64,000 nucleotides of DNA from Streptomyces sp. Edi4 (GCF_040253615.1 NZ_JBEJGY010000004.1:5456001-5520000); one strand, 5' to 3'. Shown: positions 1 to 9,967, counted from the stretch's first letter. A program made the numbers and translations. Notes: generated from the sequence alone by a model not told the origin.

Positions 1-9
1 GCGATCCAC

Positions 10-3000
10 GTGAGCTCCTCCTCCTCCACCGGGCGTACCGCGTACCAGCAGGTACGCCGGGCGGCCCCCGGCGCGTACCGGCTGGTGCGCACACCGCCGG
101 ACCCGGTGGAGCCCCCTCTCCTTGACGCACCCCAGCGCAGGGTGGTTGACCACCGCTCGGGTCCGCTTCTGGTGCTCGCGGGGCCCGGCACCGGCAAGAC
201 CACCACGCTGGTCGAGGCGGTCGCGGCCAGGGTCGCGGAGGGCGCCGACCCCGAGCGGATCCTGGTCCTCACCTTCAGCCGCAAGGCCGCCGTCGAACTG
301 CGCGACCGCATGGCGCTGCGGCTCGGCGCGGGCGCCAAGAGCCCGCAGGCCACCACGTTCCACTCCTACTGCTACGCCCTGGTGCGCGCGCATCGGGCCC
401 CCAGGGACACGGAGCCGTTCGGCGATCCCCCGCGCCTGCTGTCCGGTCCCGAGCAGGACGTGGCCGTACGCGACCTCCTGGCCGGCCAGATCGACCTCCA
501 GCGCGGCGGCCTCGCGCACGTGAGCTGGCCCGACGAACTGCGGGCCTGCCTGACCACGCGGGGCTTCGCCGACGAGGTCCGCGCGGTGCTCGCCCGCAGC
601 CGCGAGCTGGGCCTCGGGCCCGAGGAGCTGGCCCGCTTCGCCGCGCGGGCCGGCCGCCCCGACTGGAAGGCCGCCTCCGCCTTCCTCGCCGAATACCTCG
701 ACGTCCTCGACCTCCAGGGCGTCCTCGACTACGCGGAGCTGGTGCACCGCGCGGTGCTGCTCGCCGAACGCACCCCGCCGCCGTCCTACGACGCGGTGTT
801 CGTCGACGAGTACCAGGACACCGACCCCGCGCAGGTCAGGCTGCTGAAGGCGCTCGCGGGCGGGGGGCGCACGCTGGTCGCCTTCGGCGACCCGGACCAG
901 TCGATCTACACCTTCCGCGGCGCCGACATCAACGGCATCCTCGGCTTCCCCGACGCCTTCGCGCGCGCCGACGGCACCCCGGCCCCCGTGGAAGTCCTCA
1001 CCACCTCGCGCCGCTCGGGCACCGCGCTCCTTGCGGCGACCCGGCTCCTGACGCGCCGCATGCCGCTGCCGCGGCTGCCCTCCGAGCAGGTCCGCGCCCA
1101 CCGCGACCTGCGCCCCACCCGCACCGGCGGGCGCGTGGAGACGTACACCTATCCCACGGCCTCCACCGAGCTGGACAACATCGCGGACCTGCTGCGCCGC
1201 GCCCACCTCGAAGAGGGCGTCCCCTGGCAGGAGATGGCGGTCCTGGTCCGCGCCGGCACCCGCGCCATCCCCGCACTGCGCCGCGCCCTCACCTCGGCCG
1301 GCGTCCCCGTGGACACCTCGGGCGCCGACATCGCGCTGCGCGACGAGCCGGCGGTGGCACCGCTCCTCACGGCGCTCGGGGTGGTGGCGCGAGCCGCCGT
1401 CGGGCGCGCCGCCGCGGCCCCCGGGCCCCCACCGGTCAGCCTCGTCCACCCCCGCCGCACCCCTCCGGTCACGGCCGAGGCGCCGGCCGGGCTCGACACC
1501 GAGACCGCGCACACCCTGCTCACCTCGCCGCTCGGCGGCATGGACACCGCCGACCTGCGCCGCCTCGGCCGGGCCCTGCGCGACGAGGAGCGGGCCGGGG
1601 GAGTGCGCGTCCCGGCCCCCTCGGACGTGCTGCTCGCCCGCGCCCTCGCCGAACCCGAACGGCTGGTCGCGCACGACCCCGCCTACGCCAGGGGCGCCCA
1701 GCGCCTCGCCACCCTCCTGCGCAAGGCCCGCGAGCTCCTTGAGGGCGGTGGCACGGCCGCCGAGGCGCTGTGGGAGCTGTGGAACGGCACCCCCTGGCCC
1801 CAGCGCCTGGAACGCGCGGCGCTGCGCGGCGGCGCGGGCGGCCGGGCGGCCGACCGAGACCTCGACGCCGTCTGCGCGCTGTTCGACACGGCGGCCCGCG
1901 CCGAGGAGCGCACCGGTGGCCGGGGCGCGCTCAACTTCATCGAAGAGGTCGACGCGCAGGACATAGCGGCCGACACCCTCACCCGCAGGGCCGCCCGCCC
2001 CGACGCGGTACGCCTGATGACCGCCCACCGCTCCAAGGGCCTCGAATGGAGCCTGGTCGTGGTCGCCGGGGTCCAGGAAGGGCTCTGGCCCGACCTGCGC
2101 CGGCGCGGCTCGCTCCTGGAGGCCGACCGGATCGGACGCGACGGCCTGGCCGAACCGCTCACCCCGGGCGCGCTGCTCGCCGAGGAGCGACGCCTCTTCT
2201 ATGTCGCCGCCACCCGCGCGCGCGAGCGTCTGATCGTGACCGCCGTGAAGGCGCCGGCCGACGACGGCGACCAGCCCTCCCGCTTCCTCACCGAGCTCGG
2301 CGTCGAGCCCCGCGACACGACGGGCCGCCCGCGCCGCCCCCTCGCGGTCGCGGCCCTCGTCGCCGAGCTGCGCGCCACCACGGTCGATCCGGCGGCGTCC
2401 GACGCGCTGCGCGAGGCCGCCGCCGAACGCCTGGGCCGGCTCGCCGCGCTCACCGACGACGAGGGCCAGCCGCTGGTCCCCGCCGCGCACCCGCACCGCT
2501 GGTGGGGCCTGTACGAACCGACCCGCTCCGAGGTCCCGCTGCGCGACCGCGCGCTGCCGCTGGCCCTGTCCGGCAGCGCCCTCGACCAGCTCGCCAACAC
2601 CTGCTCGCTGCAATGGTTCCTGGGCCGCGAGGTGAAGGCGGACGCGCCCGCGACGGCCGCACAGGGCTTCGGCAACGTGGTGCACGTACTGGCCGACGAG
2701 GTGGCGTCGGGCCGTACGCCCGCCGATCTCGCGGTCCTGATGGAACGCCTGGACTCGGTCTGGGACGCGCTGGCCTTCGACGCGCCCTGGAAGTCGCTCC
2801 AGGAGAAGCAGAACGCGCGCGCCGCCCTGGAACGCTTCCTGCGCTGGCACACCCTGGACCGCGCCGGGCGCACCCCCGTGGCCACGGAGCACGGCTTCGA
2901 CGTGACCCTGGAGGCGGGGGAATACGAGGTGCGCATCCGGGGCTCCATGGACCGGGTGGAGAAGGACGTCGAAGGCCGGGCCTACGTGGTCGACTTCAAG

Positions 3001-3360
3001 ACCGGCAAGCAGGCGCCCACCGCCGCCGAGGTGTCCGCCCATCCCCAGCTGGCCGTCTACCAGCTCGCGGTCCGCGAGGGCGCCCTGGACGAGGCCTTCG
3101 AGGGCCGCCGGCCGGACGCCGGGGGGGCCGAACTGGTCCACCTGCGCCAGGCCGCGCCCCAGCGCGAGGGCGGCGAGGCGTTCCCCAAGGTGCAGGCGCA
3201 GGAGCCGCTGGCCGGGGAGTGGGTGTCGGACCTGCTGGCCACGGCGGCGGGCAAGGTCCTGGACGAACGCTTTGCTCCGACGCCGGGGACGCACTGTGCG
3301 CACTGCGCGTTCAGGGCGTCGTGCACGGCCCAGCCGGAGGGCCGCCAGGTAGTGGAGTGA
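10..3360 (+). CDS. adnA: AdnA-like ATP-dependent helicase-nuclease
   Basis: UvrD-family motor fused to a C-terminal RecB-type nuclease, expected to pair with the next gene in the actinobacterial AdnAB double-strand-break resection machine. Visible: Walker A GPGTGKT at residues 58-64, Walker B DEYQD at 266-270, a TAHRSKGLEW helicase motif near 670, and the nuclease signature VVDFKTG with D995 and K997. C865 together with C1096-x2-C1099-x5-C1105 matches the iron-sulfur staple of AddB-type nucleases. At 1116 aa it has the usual length of AdnA/AdnB proteins. Order (this gene first) and its tandem partner suggest AdnA rather than AdnB; the A/B naming is inference. The GTG start is only 9 nt from the window edge, so no upstream signal can be judged. 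Confidence 0.85.
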   Translation: MSSSSSTGRTAYQQVRRAAPGAYRLVRTPPDPVEPPLLDAPQRRVVDHRSGPLLVLAGPGTGKTTTLVEAVAARVAEGADPERILVLTFSRKAAVELRDRMALRLGAGAKSPQATTFHSYCYALVRAHRAPRDTEPFGDPPRLLSGPEQDVAVRDLLAGQIDLQRGGLAHVSWPDELRACLTTRGFADEVRAVLARSRELGLGPEELARFAARAGRPDWKAASAFLAEYLDVLDLQGVLDYAELVHRAVLLAERTPPPSYDAVFVDEYQDTDPAQVRLLKALAGGGRTLVAFGDPDQSIYTFRGADINGILGFPDAFARADGTPAPVEVLTTSRRSGTALLAATRLLTRRMPLPRLPSEQVRAHRDLRPTRTGGRVETYTYPTASTELDNIADLLRRAHLEEGVPWQEMAVLVRAGTRAIPALRRALTSAGVPVDTSGADIALRDEPAVAPLLTALGVVARAAVGRAAAAPGPPPVSLVHPRRTPPVTAEAPAGLDTETAHTLLTSPLGGMDTADLRRLGRALRDEERAGGVRVPAPSDVLLARALAEPERLVAHDPAYARGAQRLATLLRKARELLEGGGTAAEALWELWNGTPWPQRLERAALRGGAGGRAADRDLDAVCALFDTAARAEERTGGRGALNFIEEVDAQDIAADTLTRRAARPDAVRLMTAHRSKGLEWSLVVVAGVQEGLWPDLRRRGSLLEADRIGRDGLAEPLTPGALLAEERRLFYVAATRARERLIVTAVKAPADDGDQPSRFLTELGVEPRDTTGRPRRPLAVAALVAELRATTVDPAASDALREAAAERLGRLAALTDDEGQPLVPAAHPHRWWGLYEPTRSEVPLRDRALPLALSGSALDQLANTCSLQWFLGREVKADAPATAAQGFGNVVHVLADEVASGRTPADLAVLMERLDSVWDALAFDAPWKSLQEKQNARAALERFLRWHTLDRAGRTPVATEHGFDVTLEAGEYEVRIRGSMDRVEKDVEGRAYVVDFKTGKQAPTAAEVSAHPQLAVYQLAVREGALDEAFEGRRPDAGGAELVHLRQAAPQREGGEAFPKVQAQEPLAGEWVSDLLATAAGKVLDERFAPTPGTHCAHCAFRASCTAQPEGRQVVE

Positions 3361-3370
3361 CCGGCCCCCC

Positions 3371-3512
3371 GCGCAGTTCCCCGCGCCCCTAAGAGGTGCG
3401 TCTTCGACCGCGGGTTGTCGTGGGTCATTCGCGCGGTTCCCCGCGTCCCTTGAGGCGTGTGTGGTCGGGTGCGGGCCGTCGTGCGTTGTTCGCGCAGTTC
3501 CCCGCGCCCCCT
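3371..3512. repeat. Three-copy intergenic repeat, about 60-bp period
   Basis: The 341-bp gap between the two helicase genes contains three copies of GCGCAGTTCCCCGCGCCCCT or a close variant, beginning at 3371, 3431 and 3492. The same kind of element is common between Streptomyces genes. It is followed at 3530-3562 by GC-rich dyads (CAGCCCCCGTGGGGGC, then GGGGCGGAGCCCC) and by C-runs interrupted by TT at 3577-3606. No gene is visible in the gap; long frames through it are compositional. Confidence 0.75.
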
Positions 3513-3701
3513 TAGGCGGGGTCGAGGGGCGCAGCCCCCGTGGGGGCCCGGGGGCGGAGCCCCCGGAGAAAAACCCCTTCCCCCTTCCCCCTTCCCCCCT
3601 TCCCCCGGCGGGTTTCGGGGAGGGGCGGGGGGACACCCGCCGCAGGCACCCCCACCTGCACAAAACCCCCATTGTCGGCACCCCCCACTACCCTTCCTGA
3701 C

Positions 3702-6700
3702 GTGCCCACCCACCTCACCCACCCCGACCAGCTCATAGAGCTGCTAGGCATCCCCTTCACCCCGGAGCAGACGGCCTGCATCACCGCCCCGCCCGCCCCG
3801 CAGGTCATCGTGGCCGGAGCCGGCTCGGGCAAGACGACCGTCATGGCCGCCCGGGTCGTCTGGCTGGTGGGCACCGGCCAGGTCGCGCCCGAGCAGGTCC
3901 TGGGCCTGACCTTCACCAACAAGGCGGCCGGCGAGCTCGCCGAACGCGTACGCACCGCCCTGACCAGAGCCGGCATCACCGACCCCGACGCACTCGACCC
4001 TGAGCGGGGCGAGCCCGGCATCTCCACCTACCACGCCTTCGCGGGCCGCCTCCTCACCGACCACGGCCTGCGCATGGGCCTGGAGCCCACCTCACGCCTC
4101 CTCGCCGACGCCACCCGCTTCCAGCTCGCCGCCCGGGTGCTGCGCGAGGCCCCCGGCCCCTATCCCGCGCTGACCAAGTCGTTCGCGACCCTGGTCAGCG
4201 ACCTGCTGGCGCTGGACGCGGAGCTCGCGGAACACCTCGTACGCCCGGAGCGTCTGGCCGCGTACGACCAGGATCTGCTGCGCACCCTCGCGGACGCCAA
4301 GCTCAGCAACGCAGAGCTGCGCAAGGTGCCGGAGGCGGCCACCGCCCGCCTCGAACTGCTCGACCTCGCCGTGCGCTACCGGGCCGCCAAGAAGAGCCGG
4401 GACCTGCTGGACTTCGGCGACCAGATGGCCCTGTCCGCCGAGCTCGCCCTCACCCACCCCGAGGTCGGCCGGCTGCTGCGCGAGGAGTTCAAGGTGGTGC
4501 TCCTGGACGAGTACCAGGACACCTCGGTGGCCCAGCGCCGGCTGCTCGCCGCGCTCTTCGGCGGCGGCACCGGCCACGCCGTGACCGCCGTCGGCGACCC
4601 CTGCCAGGCCATCTACGGCTGGCGCGGCGCGTCGGTCGCCAACCTCGACGACTTCCCGCGCCACTTCCCGTACGCCGACGGCCGCCCCGCCACCCGCCAG
4701 GCACTCTCCGAGAACCGCCGCAGCGGCGGCCGCCTCCTGGACCTCGCCAACTCCCTTGCCGCGCCGCTGCGTTCGATGCACGCGGGAGTGGAGGCGCTGC
4801 GCCCGGCGCCCGGCGCCGAGCGGGACGGAAGCGTGCGGATCGCCCTGCTCGACACGCACGAGCAGGAGATCGACTGGCTCGCCGACTCGATCGCCCACCT
4901 GGTGCGCACCGGCAAGGCGCCCGGCGAGATCGCCGTCCTGTGCCGCACCGCCGGTGACTTCCCCGCGATCCAGGGCGCGCTGGTGGCCCGCGACATTCCC
5001 GTCGAGGTCGTCGGGCTCTCCGGCCTCCTCCACCTGCCCGAGGTCGCCGACCTGGTCGCGGTCTGCGAAGTCCTCCAGGACCCCGGCGCCAACGCCTCCC
5101 TGGTGCGGATCCTGACCGGCCCGCGCTGGCGCGTCGGCCCCCGTGACCTCGCCCTGCTCGGCCGCCGCGCGCGCGATCTCGTCCGGCGCGTCACGGGCGA
5201 GCCCGGCGACCCCGACCAGCGCCTCGCCGACGCCGTCGAGGGGGTCGACCCGGCCGAGGTGATCTCGCTCGCCGACGCCCTCGACACCTTCCTCGAAGGC
5301 GCCGAGGACGACGGGCTGCCCTTCTCCGCCGAGGCCCGCGTCCGCTTCGCGCGCCTCGCCGCCGAACTGCGCGACCTGCGCCGCTCGCTCGCCGATCCGC
5401 TCATGGACGTCCTGCACCGCGTCCTGAGCGTCACCGGCCTCGAAGTCGAACTGTCGGCGTCCCCGCACGCCTTGGCCGCCCGCCGCCGCGAGACGCTGTC
5501 CGGTTTCCTCGACACGGCGGCGGGTTTCGCCGCGCTCGACGGCGAGGCGTCCCTGCTCGCCTTCCTCGGCTTCCTGCGGACCGCGGCCCAGTACGAGAAG
5601 GGCCTGGACAACGCGCTGCCCGGCGGCGAGAACACGGTCAAGGTGCTCACCGCGCACAAGTCCAAGGGCCTGGAGTGGGACGTGGTGGCCGTGCCCGGCC
5701 TGGTCACCGGCGCGTTCCCGTCCACGAGGGCGAGGGAGGCCTGGACGTCCCAGGCGAAGGTCCTGCCGCACGCGCTGCGCGGCGACGCCCCGACGCTGCC
5801 GGCCGTCGAGACGTGGGACGCGAAGGGGCTCAAGTCGTTCAAGGAGGCGATGAAGGACCACCAGCACACCGAGGAACTGCGCCTGGGATACGTCACGTTC
5901 ACCCGTCCCCGCACCCTGTTGCTCGGCTCGGGCCACTGGTGGGGCCCGAACCAGAAGAAGCCCCGGGGCCCCTCCGCCTTCCTGCACGCGCTGTACGAGC
6001 ACTGCGCGGCCGGCCACGGCGAGATCGAGGCGTGGGCGGACGAACCGGCCGACGACGCGGAGAACCCCGCGCTGCGGGAGTCCGCGACGGGCCACGCCTG
6101 GCCGCTGCCGCTCGACCCGGAGTCCCTGGCCCGCCGCCGCGCCGCGGCGCAGCGGGTCCTGGCCCACATCGAGGCGGCGCCGACGCGCGAGGACGGGACG
6201 CCCTCCTCCTACGAGGACGAGGCGGACCTGGCCACGCCCTTCGAGGACGGGGCCGGGCCCTACGGGGCCGAGTCCTACGGGGTCGAGCCCTACGGAGCCG
6301 AGCCCTACGGGGATGAGCCCTACCAGGACGGGCCCTACGCGCCTGAGGAGTTCGGCGTCCCCGAGGACGAGGACGAGGACGAGAGCCTGCCCCTCGACGA
6401 CTGGGACCTGCTCACCACGGAGCGCCCGACCCAGTCCGCGCCCCTCACAGGCGCGCCCGCCGCGCCCGCCGAGCCGATCGACCCCGCCAAGCTGATCGAC
6501 CTTGCCGCACCCGCCGAGCCGACCGCCCCCAACACCCCCGCCGACCCTGCTGCACCCGCCAAGCCGACCGACCCCGCAGAGCACACTCGCACCCCGGCCC
6601 TCACCGACACCGGCGCCCGCGACCACACCCGCGACGAGACCCTCCGCGAGGGGACCCCCCGCACCGAGTCCCCCCTCGCCATCCCCGCCCCCCGCCTCAC

Positions 6701-7463
6701 CCCCGAGGACCGCCGCGTCCTGCACTCCTGGGACCGCGACCTGGAAGCGCTCACCACCGAGCTGCGCAGGGCCCGCGCCACCACCCGTGAGGTCGCGGTG
6801 CCGGCCTCGCTCACCGCGTCCGAGCTGCTGCGCCTCGCCGCCGACCCGGACGGCTTCGCCCGGGAGCTGGCCCGGCCCATGCCGAGCCGCCCCCAGCCCG
6901 CCGCGCGGCGCGGCACCCGCTTCCACGCCTGGGTGGAGTCCCGCTTCGAGGAGCTTCCGCTGCCCATGCTCGGGCCCGATGAGCTGCCCGGCATGGACGA
7001 CACCGAGGCCGACATCGCGGACGAGCGCGACCTGGCCGCGCTCAAGGAGGCCTTCGAGCGCACCCCGTACGCGACCCGTACCCCCTTCCGTACCGAGGCC
7101 CCCATCCAGCTGACGCTGGCGGGCCGGGTGATCAGGGGCCGGATCGACGCCGTCTACAAAGAGGGCGAGGGCGCGGGGGCCACGTACGAGATCGTCGACT
7201 GGAAGACCGGACGGCAGGCCACCGCCGACCCCCTCCAGCTGGCGGTCTACCGGGTCGCCTGGGCCGAGGAGACAGGCGTGCCGCTGGAGTCGGTCACGGC
7301 CGCGTTCGTGTACGTACGCACAGGTGAGACGGTACAGCCGAGTTGGCTGCCGGGCCGCGCCGAGCTGGAGGCGATCCTGCTCGGTCACCGTCCGCACGGC
7401 GCACCGCCCGGCCCGCGTCCGCAGGGCGGACCGGGGGACGGGCCACCGCCCCCGGCCGGATAG
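3702..7463 (+). CDS. adnB: AdnB-like ATP-dependent helicase-nuclease
   Basis: Second UvrD-type helicase with a C-terminal RecB-type nuclease, the likely partner of the upstream gene in end resection. Visible: Walker A GAGSGKT at residues 39-45, Walker B DEYQD at 269-273, TAHKSKGLEWD motif near 650, and nuclease motif IVDWKTG with D1166 and K1168. No CxxC staple is seen at the C-terminus, unlike the upstream protein. It is unusually long (1253 aa) because residues about 830-1005 form a low-complexity acidic and Pro/Ala-rich linker that includes tandem PYGxE units (DNA 6254-6340). The start was set at GTG 3702 because homologous-looking sequence (MPTHLTHPDQL) begins there. No Shine-Dalgarno is visible, so the mRNA may be leaderless. 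The stop lies 10 nt before the next start. Confidence 0.85.
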   Translation: MPTHLTHPDQLIELLGIPFTPEQTACITAPPAPQVIVAGAGSGKTTVMAARVVWLVGTGQVAPEQVLGLTFTNKAAGELAERVRTALTRAGITDPDALDPERGEPGISTYHAFAGRLLTDHGLRMGLEPTSRLLADATRFQLAARVLREAPGPYPALTKSFATLVSDLLALDAELAEHLVRPERLAAYDQDLLRTLADAKLSNAELRKVPEAATARLELLDLAVRYRAAKKSRDLLDFGDQMALSAELALTHPEVGRLLREEFKVVLLDEYQDTSVAQRRLLAALFGGGTGHAVTAVGDPCQAIYGWRGASVANLDDFPRHFPYADGRPATRQALSENRRSGGRLLDLANSLAAPLRSMHAGVEALRPAPGAERDGSVRIALLDTHEQEIDWLADSIAHLVRTGKAPGEIAVLCRTAGDFPAIQGALVARDIPVEVVGLSGLLHLPEVADLVAVCEVLQDPGANASLVRILTGPRWRVGPRDLALLGRRARDLVRRVTGEPGDPDQRLADAVEGVDPAEVISLADALDTFLEGAEDDGLPFSAEARVRFARLAAELRDLRRSLADPLMDVLHRVLSVTGLEVELSASPHALAARRRETLSGFLDTAAGFAALDGEASLLAFLGFLRTAAQYEKGLDNALPGGENTVKVLTAHKSKGLEWDVVAVPGLVTGAFPSTRAREAWTSQAKVLPHALRGDAPTLPAVETWDAKGLKSFKEAMKDHQHTEELRLGYVTFTRPRTLLLGSGHWWGPNQKKPRGPSAFLHALYEHCAAGHGEIEAWADEPADDAENPALRESATGHAWPLPLDPESLARRRAAAQRVLAHIEAAPTREDGTPSSYEDEADLATPFEDGAGPYGAESYGVEPYGAEPYGDEPYQDGPYAPEEFGVPEDEDEDESLPLDDWDLLTTERPTQSAPLTGAPAAPAEPIDPAKLIDLAAPAEPTAPNTPADPAAPAKPTDPAEHTRTPALTDTGARDHTRDETLREGTPRTESPLAIPAPRLTPEDRRVLHSWDRDLEALTTELRRARATTREVAVPASLTASELLRLAADPDGFARELARPMPSRPQPAARRGTRFHAWVESRFEELPLPMLGPDELPGMDDTEADIADERDLAALKEAFERTPYATRTPFRTEAPIQLTLAGRVIRGRIDAVYKEGEGAGATYEIVDWKTGRQATADPLQLAVYRVAWAEETGVPLESVTAAFVYVRTGETVQPSWLPGRAELEAILLGHRPHGAPPGPRPQGGPGDGPPPPAG

Positions 7464-7473
7464 GCTCAAGGGC

Positions 7474-8889
7474 ATGAGCGAGACCCCGGACAGCGCCGTC
7501 CAGACCGCCGCCGCGGCGGTGCGCGCGTACATCGAGCAGCACCGCGCCGCCTTCCTCGACGACCTCGCGCAGTGGCTGCGCATCCCGTCCGTGTCGGCCC
7601 AGCCCGACCATGCCGCGGACGTACGGCGCAGCGCCGACTGGCTCGCCGTCAAACTGCGCGAGAGCGGCTTTCCCACCGTCGAGATCCTGGACACCCCGGG
7701 CGCCCCCGCCGTCTGCGCCGAGTGGCCCTCGGGTGATCCCGGCGCGCCCACCGTCCTGGTCTATGGCCACCACGACGTGCAGCCCGCGGCCCGCGAGGAC
7801 GGCTGGCACACCGACCCCTTCCAGCCGGTGATCGCGGACGGCCGGATGTACGGGCGCGGCGCCGCCGACGACAAGGGGCAGGTGTTCTTCCACACCCTGG
7901 GCGTGCGCGCGCACCTCGCCGCCACCGGGCGCACCGCCCCCGCCGTCAACCTGAAGCTTTTGATCGAGGGTGAGGAGGAGTCCGGTTCGCCGCACTTCCG
8001 CGCCCTGGTGGAGCGGCACGCCGAGCGCTTGGCGGCGGACGCCGTGATCGTCTCGGACACCGGCATGTGGTCCGAGGACACCCCCACCGTGTGCACGGGC
8101 ATGCGGGGCCTGGCCGAGTGCGAGATCCGGCTGCACGGGCCCGCTCAGGACATCCACTCCGGCTCCTTCGGCGGCGCCGTCCCCAACCCGGCGACGGCTG
8201 CGGCCCGCCTGGTCGCGGCCCTGCACGACGCGGACGGACACATCACCGTGCCCGGCTTCTACGACGGCGTCGCCGAGCTGAGCGACGCCGAGCGCGAGCT
8301 CTTCGCCGAGCTGCCCTTCGACGAGGCCGAGTGGCTGACCACCGCCAAGTCGCGGGCGGCGGCGGGCGAGGCCGGTTTCTCCACCCTGGAACGCGTATGG
8401 GCCCGCCCGACCGCCGAGGTCAACGGCATCGGCGCCGGCTACCAGGGCCCCGGCGGCAAGACGGTCATTCCGTCGTCGGCGATGGTGAAGCTGTCCTTCC
8501 GTCTGGTCGCGGGGCAGGACCCGGCGCACATCGAGAAGCTCGTCACCGAGTGGGCCGCGGGCCGGGTCCCCGCCGGGATCCGGCACGAGATCGACTGGAG
8601 CGCGGGCACCCGCCCCTGTCTGACCCCGCTGGACCACCCGGCGCTCCAGGCCGTCGTGCGGGCGATGGGCACGGCCTTCGGCACGAAGGTCCGCTTCACC
8701 CGGGAGGGCGGCTCCGGGCCCGCCGCCGACCTCCAGGACGTCCTGGGAGCGCCCGTCCTGTTCCTCGGGATCTCCGTCCCCTCGGACGGCTGGCACGCGC
8801 CGAACGAGAAGGTCGAGCTCGACCTCCTGTTCAAGGGCGTCGAGACGGCGGCCCACCTGTGGAGCGATCTCGCCGCCACCACCGCATGA
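7474..8889 (+). CDS. M20-family dipeptidase
   Basis: Zinc-dependent cytosolic dipeptidase/deacylase of the M20 family, 471 aa. Metal-binding signatures are visible: YGHHDVQP with H99 and D101, GRGAADDKGQ supplying the bridging aspartate, and EGEEESGS with the catalytic and metal-binding glutamates. A dimerisation (lid) domain occupies the middle of the protein. The ATG at 7474 is the first good start after the adnB-like stop, 10 nt away, so co-transcription is likely. Which dipeptides it cleaves cannot be read from the sequence. Carnosinase-like and dipeptidase annotations are equally compatible. Confidence 0.88.
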   Translation: MSETPDSAVQTAAAAVRAYIEQHRAAFLDDLAQWLRIPSVSAQPDHAADVRRSADWLAVKLRESGFPTVEILDTPGAPAVCAEWPSGDPGAPTVLVYGHHDVQPAAREDGWHTDPFQPVIADGRMYGRGAADDKGQVFFHTLGVRAHLAATGRTAPAVNLKLLIEGEEESGSPHFRALVERHAERLAADAVIVSDTGMWSEDTPTVCTGMRGLAECEIRLHGPAQDIHSGSFGGAVPNPATAAARLVAALHDADGHITVPGFYDGVAELSDAERELFAELPFDEAEWLTTAKSRAAAGEAGFSTLERVWARPTAEVNGIGAGYQGPGGKTVIPSSAMVKLSFRLVAGQDPAHIEKLVTEWAAGRVPAGIRHEIDWSAGTRPCLTPLDHPALQAVVRAMGTAFGTKVRFTREGGSGPAADLQDVLGAPVLFLGISVPSDGWHAPNEKVELDLLFKGVETAAHLWSDLAATTA

Positions 8890-8977
8890 TCCACCAGCCC
8901 GCGGCTGCGCCGGCCCGCGTCACCGGCTGACAGATATCGCTGAACACACCGTCCATCAGGGGGAGTTGGAAGCACCT

Positions 8978-9967
8978 GTGAGCACCACCAGCAGTGAAGT
9001 CCGCACGGACCGGCCGCTCGGCCCGTCCGCGCCCATCAGCCTGACCGAGACGGGCGGCATCGACCGTGCCGCCCATCACCGCCTCGACGAGGCGTGGCTC
9101 GCGGCCGCCTGGAGCCACCCCACGACCCGGGTCTTCGTGGTCTCCGGCGGCCAGGTCCTCATCGACGAGACCGTCAACGAGGCGGCCGGCGCGGACGGCG
9201 AGCCGGTGCGCACCGAGATCGTCATGACGCCCGCCTTCGAGGCACCGGTCACCGAGACCCACCGCTACTTCCTCGGCACCGACGAGGAGGGTGTGAGCTA
9301 CTTCGCCCTGCAAAAGGACGCCCTGCCCGGCCGCATGGACCAGTCGGCCAGGCCGGCCGGACTGCGCGAGGCGGGTCTGCTGCTGTCACCGCGCGACGCG
9401 AGCCTGATGGCCCACGCTGTGGCCCTGGAGAACTGGCAGCGTCTGCACCGCTTCTGCTCGCGCTGCGGCGAGCGCACGGTCATCGCCGCGGCCGGCCACA
9501 TCCGCCGCTGCCAGGCGTGTGGCGCCGAGCACTACCCGCGCACCGACCCCGCCGTGATCATGCTGGTCACCGACGAGCAGGACCGGGCGCTGCTCGGCCG
9601 CCAGGTGCACTGGCCCGAGGGCCGTTTCTCGACCCTGGCGGGGTTCGTGGAACCGGGCGAGTCCATCGAGCAGTCGGTGCGCCGCGAGGTGTTCGAGGAG
9701 GCGGGCGTCACGGTCGGCCCGGTCGAGTACGTGGCGAGTCAGCCCTGGCCCTTCCCGTCCAGCCTGATGCTCGGCTTCATGGCCAAGGCCACGTCGTCGA
9801 AGATCACCGTGGACGGCGAGGAGATCCACGAGGCCCGCTGGTTCTCCCGCGAGGACCTGGCCGCCGCCTTCGCGTCCGGCGAGGTGCTGCCCCCGTACGG
9901 CATCTCGATCGCGGCCCGGCTCATCGAGCTCTGGTACGGCCGCCCGCTGCCGAGGGCGACGCACTGA
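8978..9967 (+). CDS. nudC: NADH pyrophosphatase (NudC-type NUDIX)
   Basis: Hydrolyses NAD(H) to NMN(H) and AMP; in bacteria NudC also removes NAD caps from RNA. The protein is 329 aa. It carries the NudC zinc ribbon (CSRCG and CQACG pairs), the NUDIX box GFVEPGE...RREVFEEAGV, and the SQPWPFPSS motif that distinguishes NAD-specific members. GTG 8978 was chosen: a purine-rich GGAAG lies 5 nt upstream and GGGGAG slightly further. The in-frame TTG at 8966 sits directly on that ribosome-binding sequence and is unlikely. In mycobacteria nudC also lies between adnAB and mycoredoxin/uvrD2, which supports the assignment. Confidence 0.9.
   Translation: MSTTSSEVRTDRPLGPSAPISLTETGGIDRAAHHRLDEAWLAAAWSHPTTRVFVVSGGQVLIDETVNEAAGADGEPVRTEIVMTPAFEAPVTETHRYFLGTDEEGVSYFALQKDALPGRMDQSARPAGLREAGLLLSPRDASLMAHAVALENWQRLHRFCSRCGERTVIAAAGHIRRCQACGAEHYPRTDPAVIMLVTDEQDRALLGRQVHWPEGRFSTLAGFVEPGESIEQSVRREVFEEAGVTVGPVEYVASQPWPFPSSLMLGFMAKATSSKITVDGEEIHEARWFSREDLAAAFASGEVLPPYGISIAARLIELWYGRPLPRATH

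Noticed and set aside
1770..3392. 540-codon plus-strand frame inside the adnA-like gene
   Set aside because: Overlaps the helicase-nuclease in another frame; Arg/Pro/Gly-rich and featureless.
4092..7751. 1219-codon open frame on the minus strand
   Set aside because: Antisense shadow of the adnB-like gene; high GC keeps the frame open. The translation is Gly/Arg/Val-rich with no domain.
8966..8977. TTG start for nudC
   Set aside because: It directly abuts the purine-rich ribosome-binding sequence; GTG 8978 is better placed.
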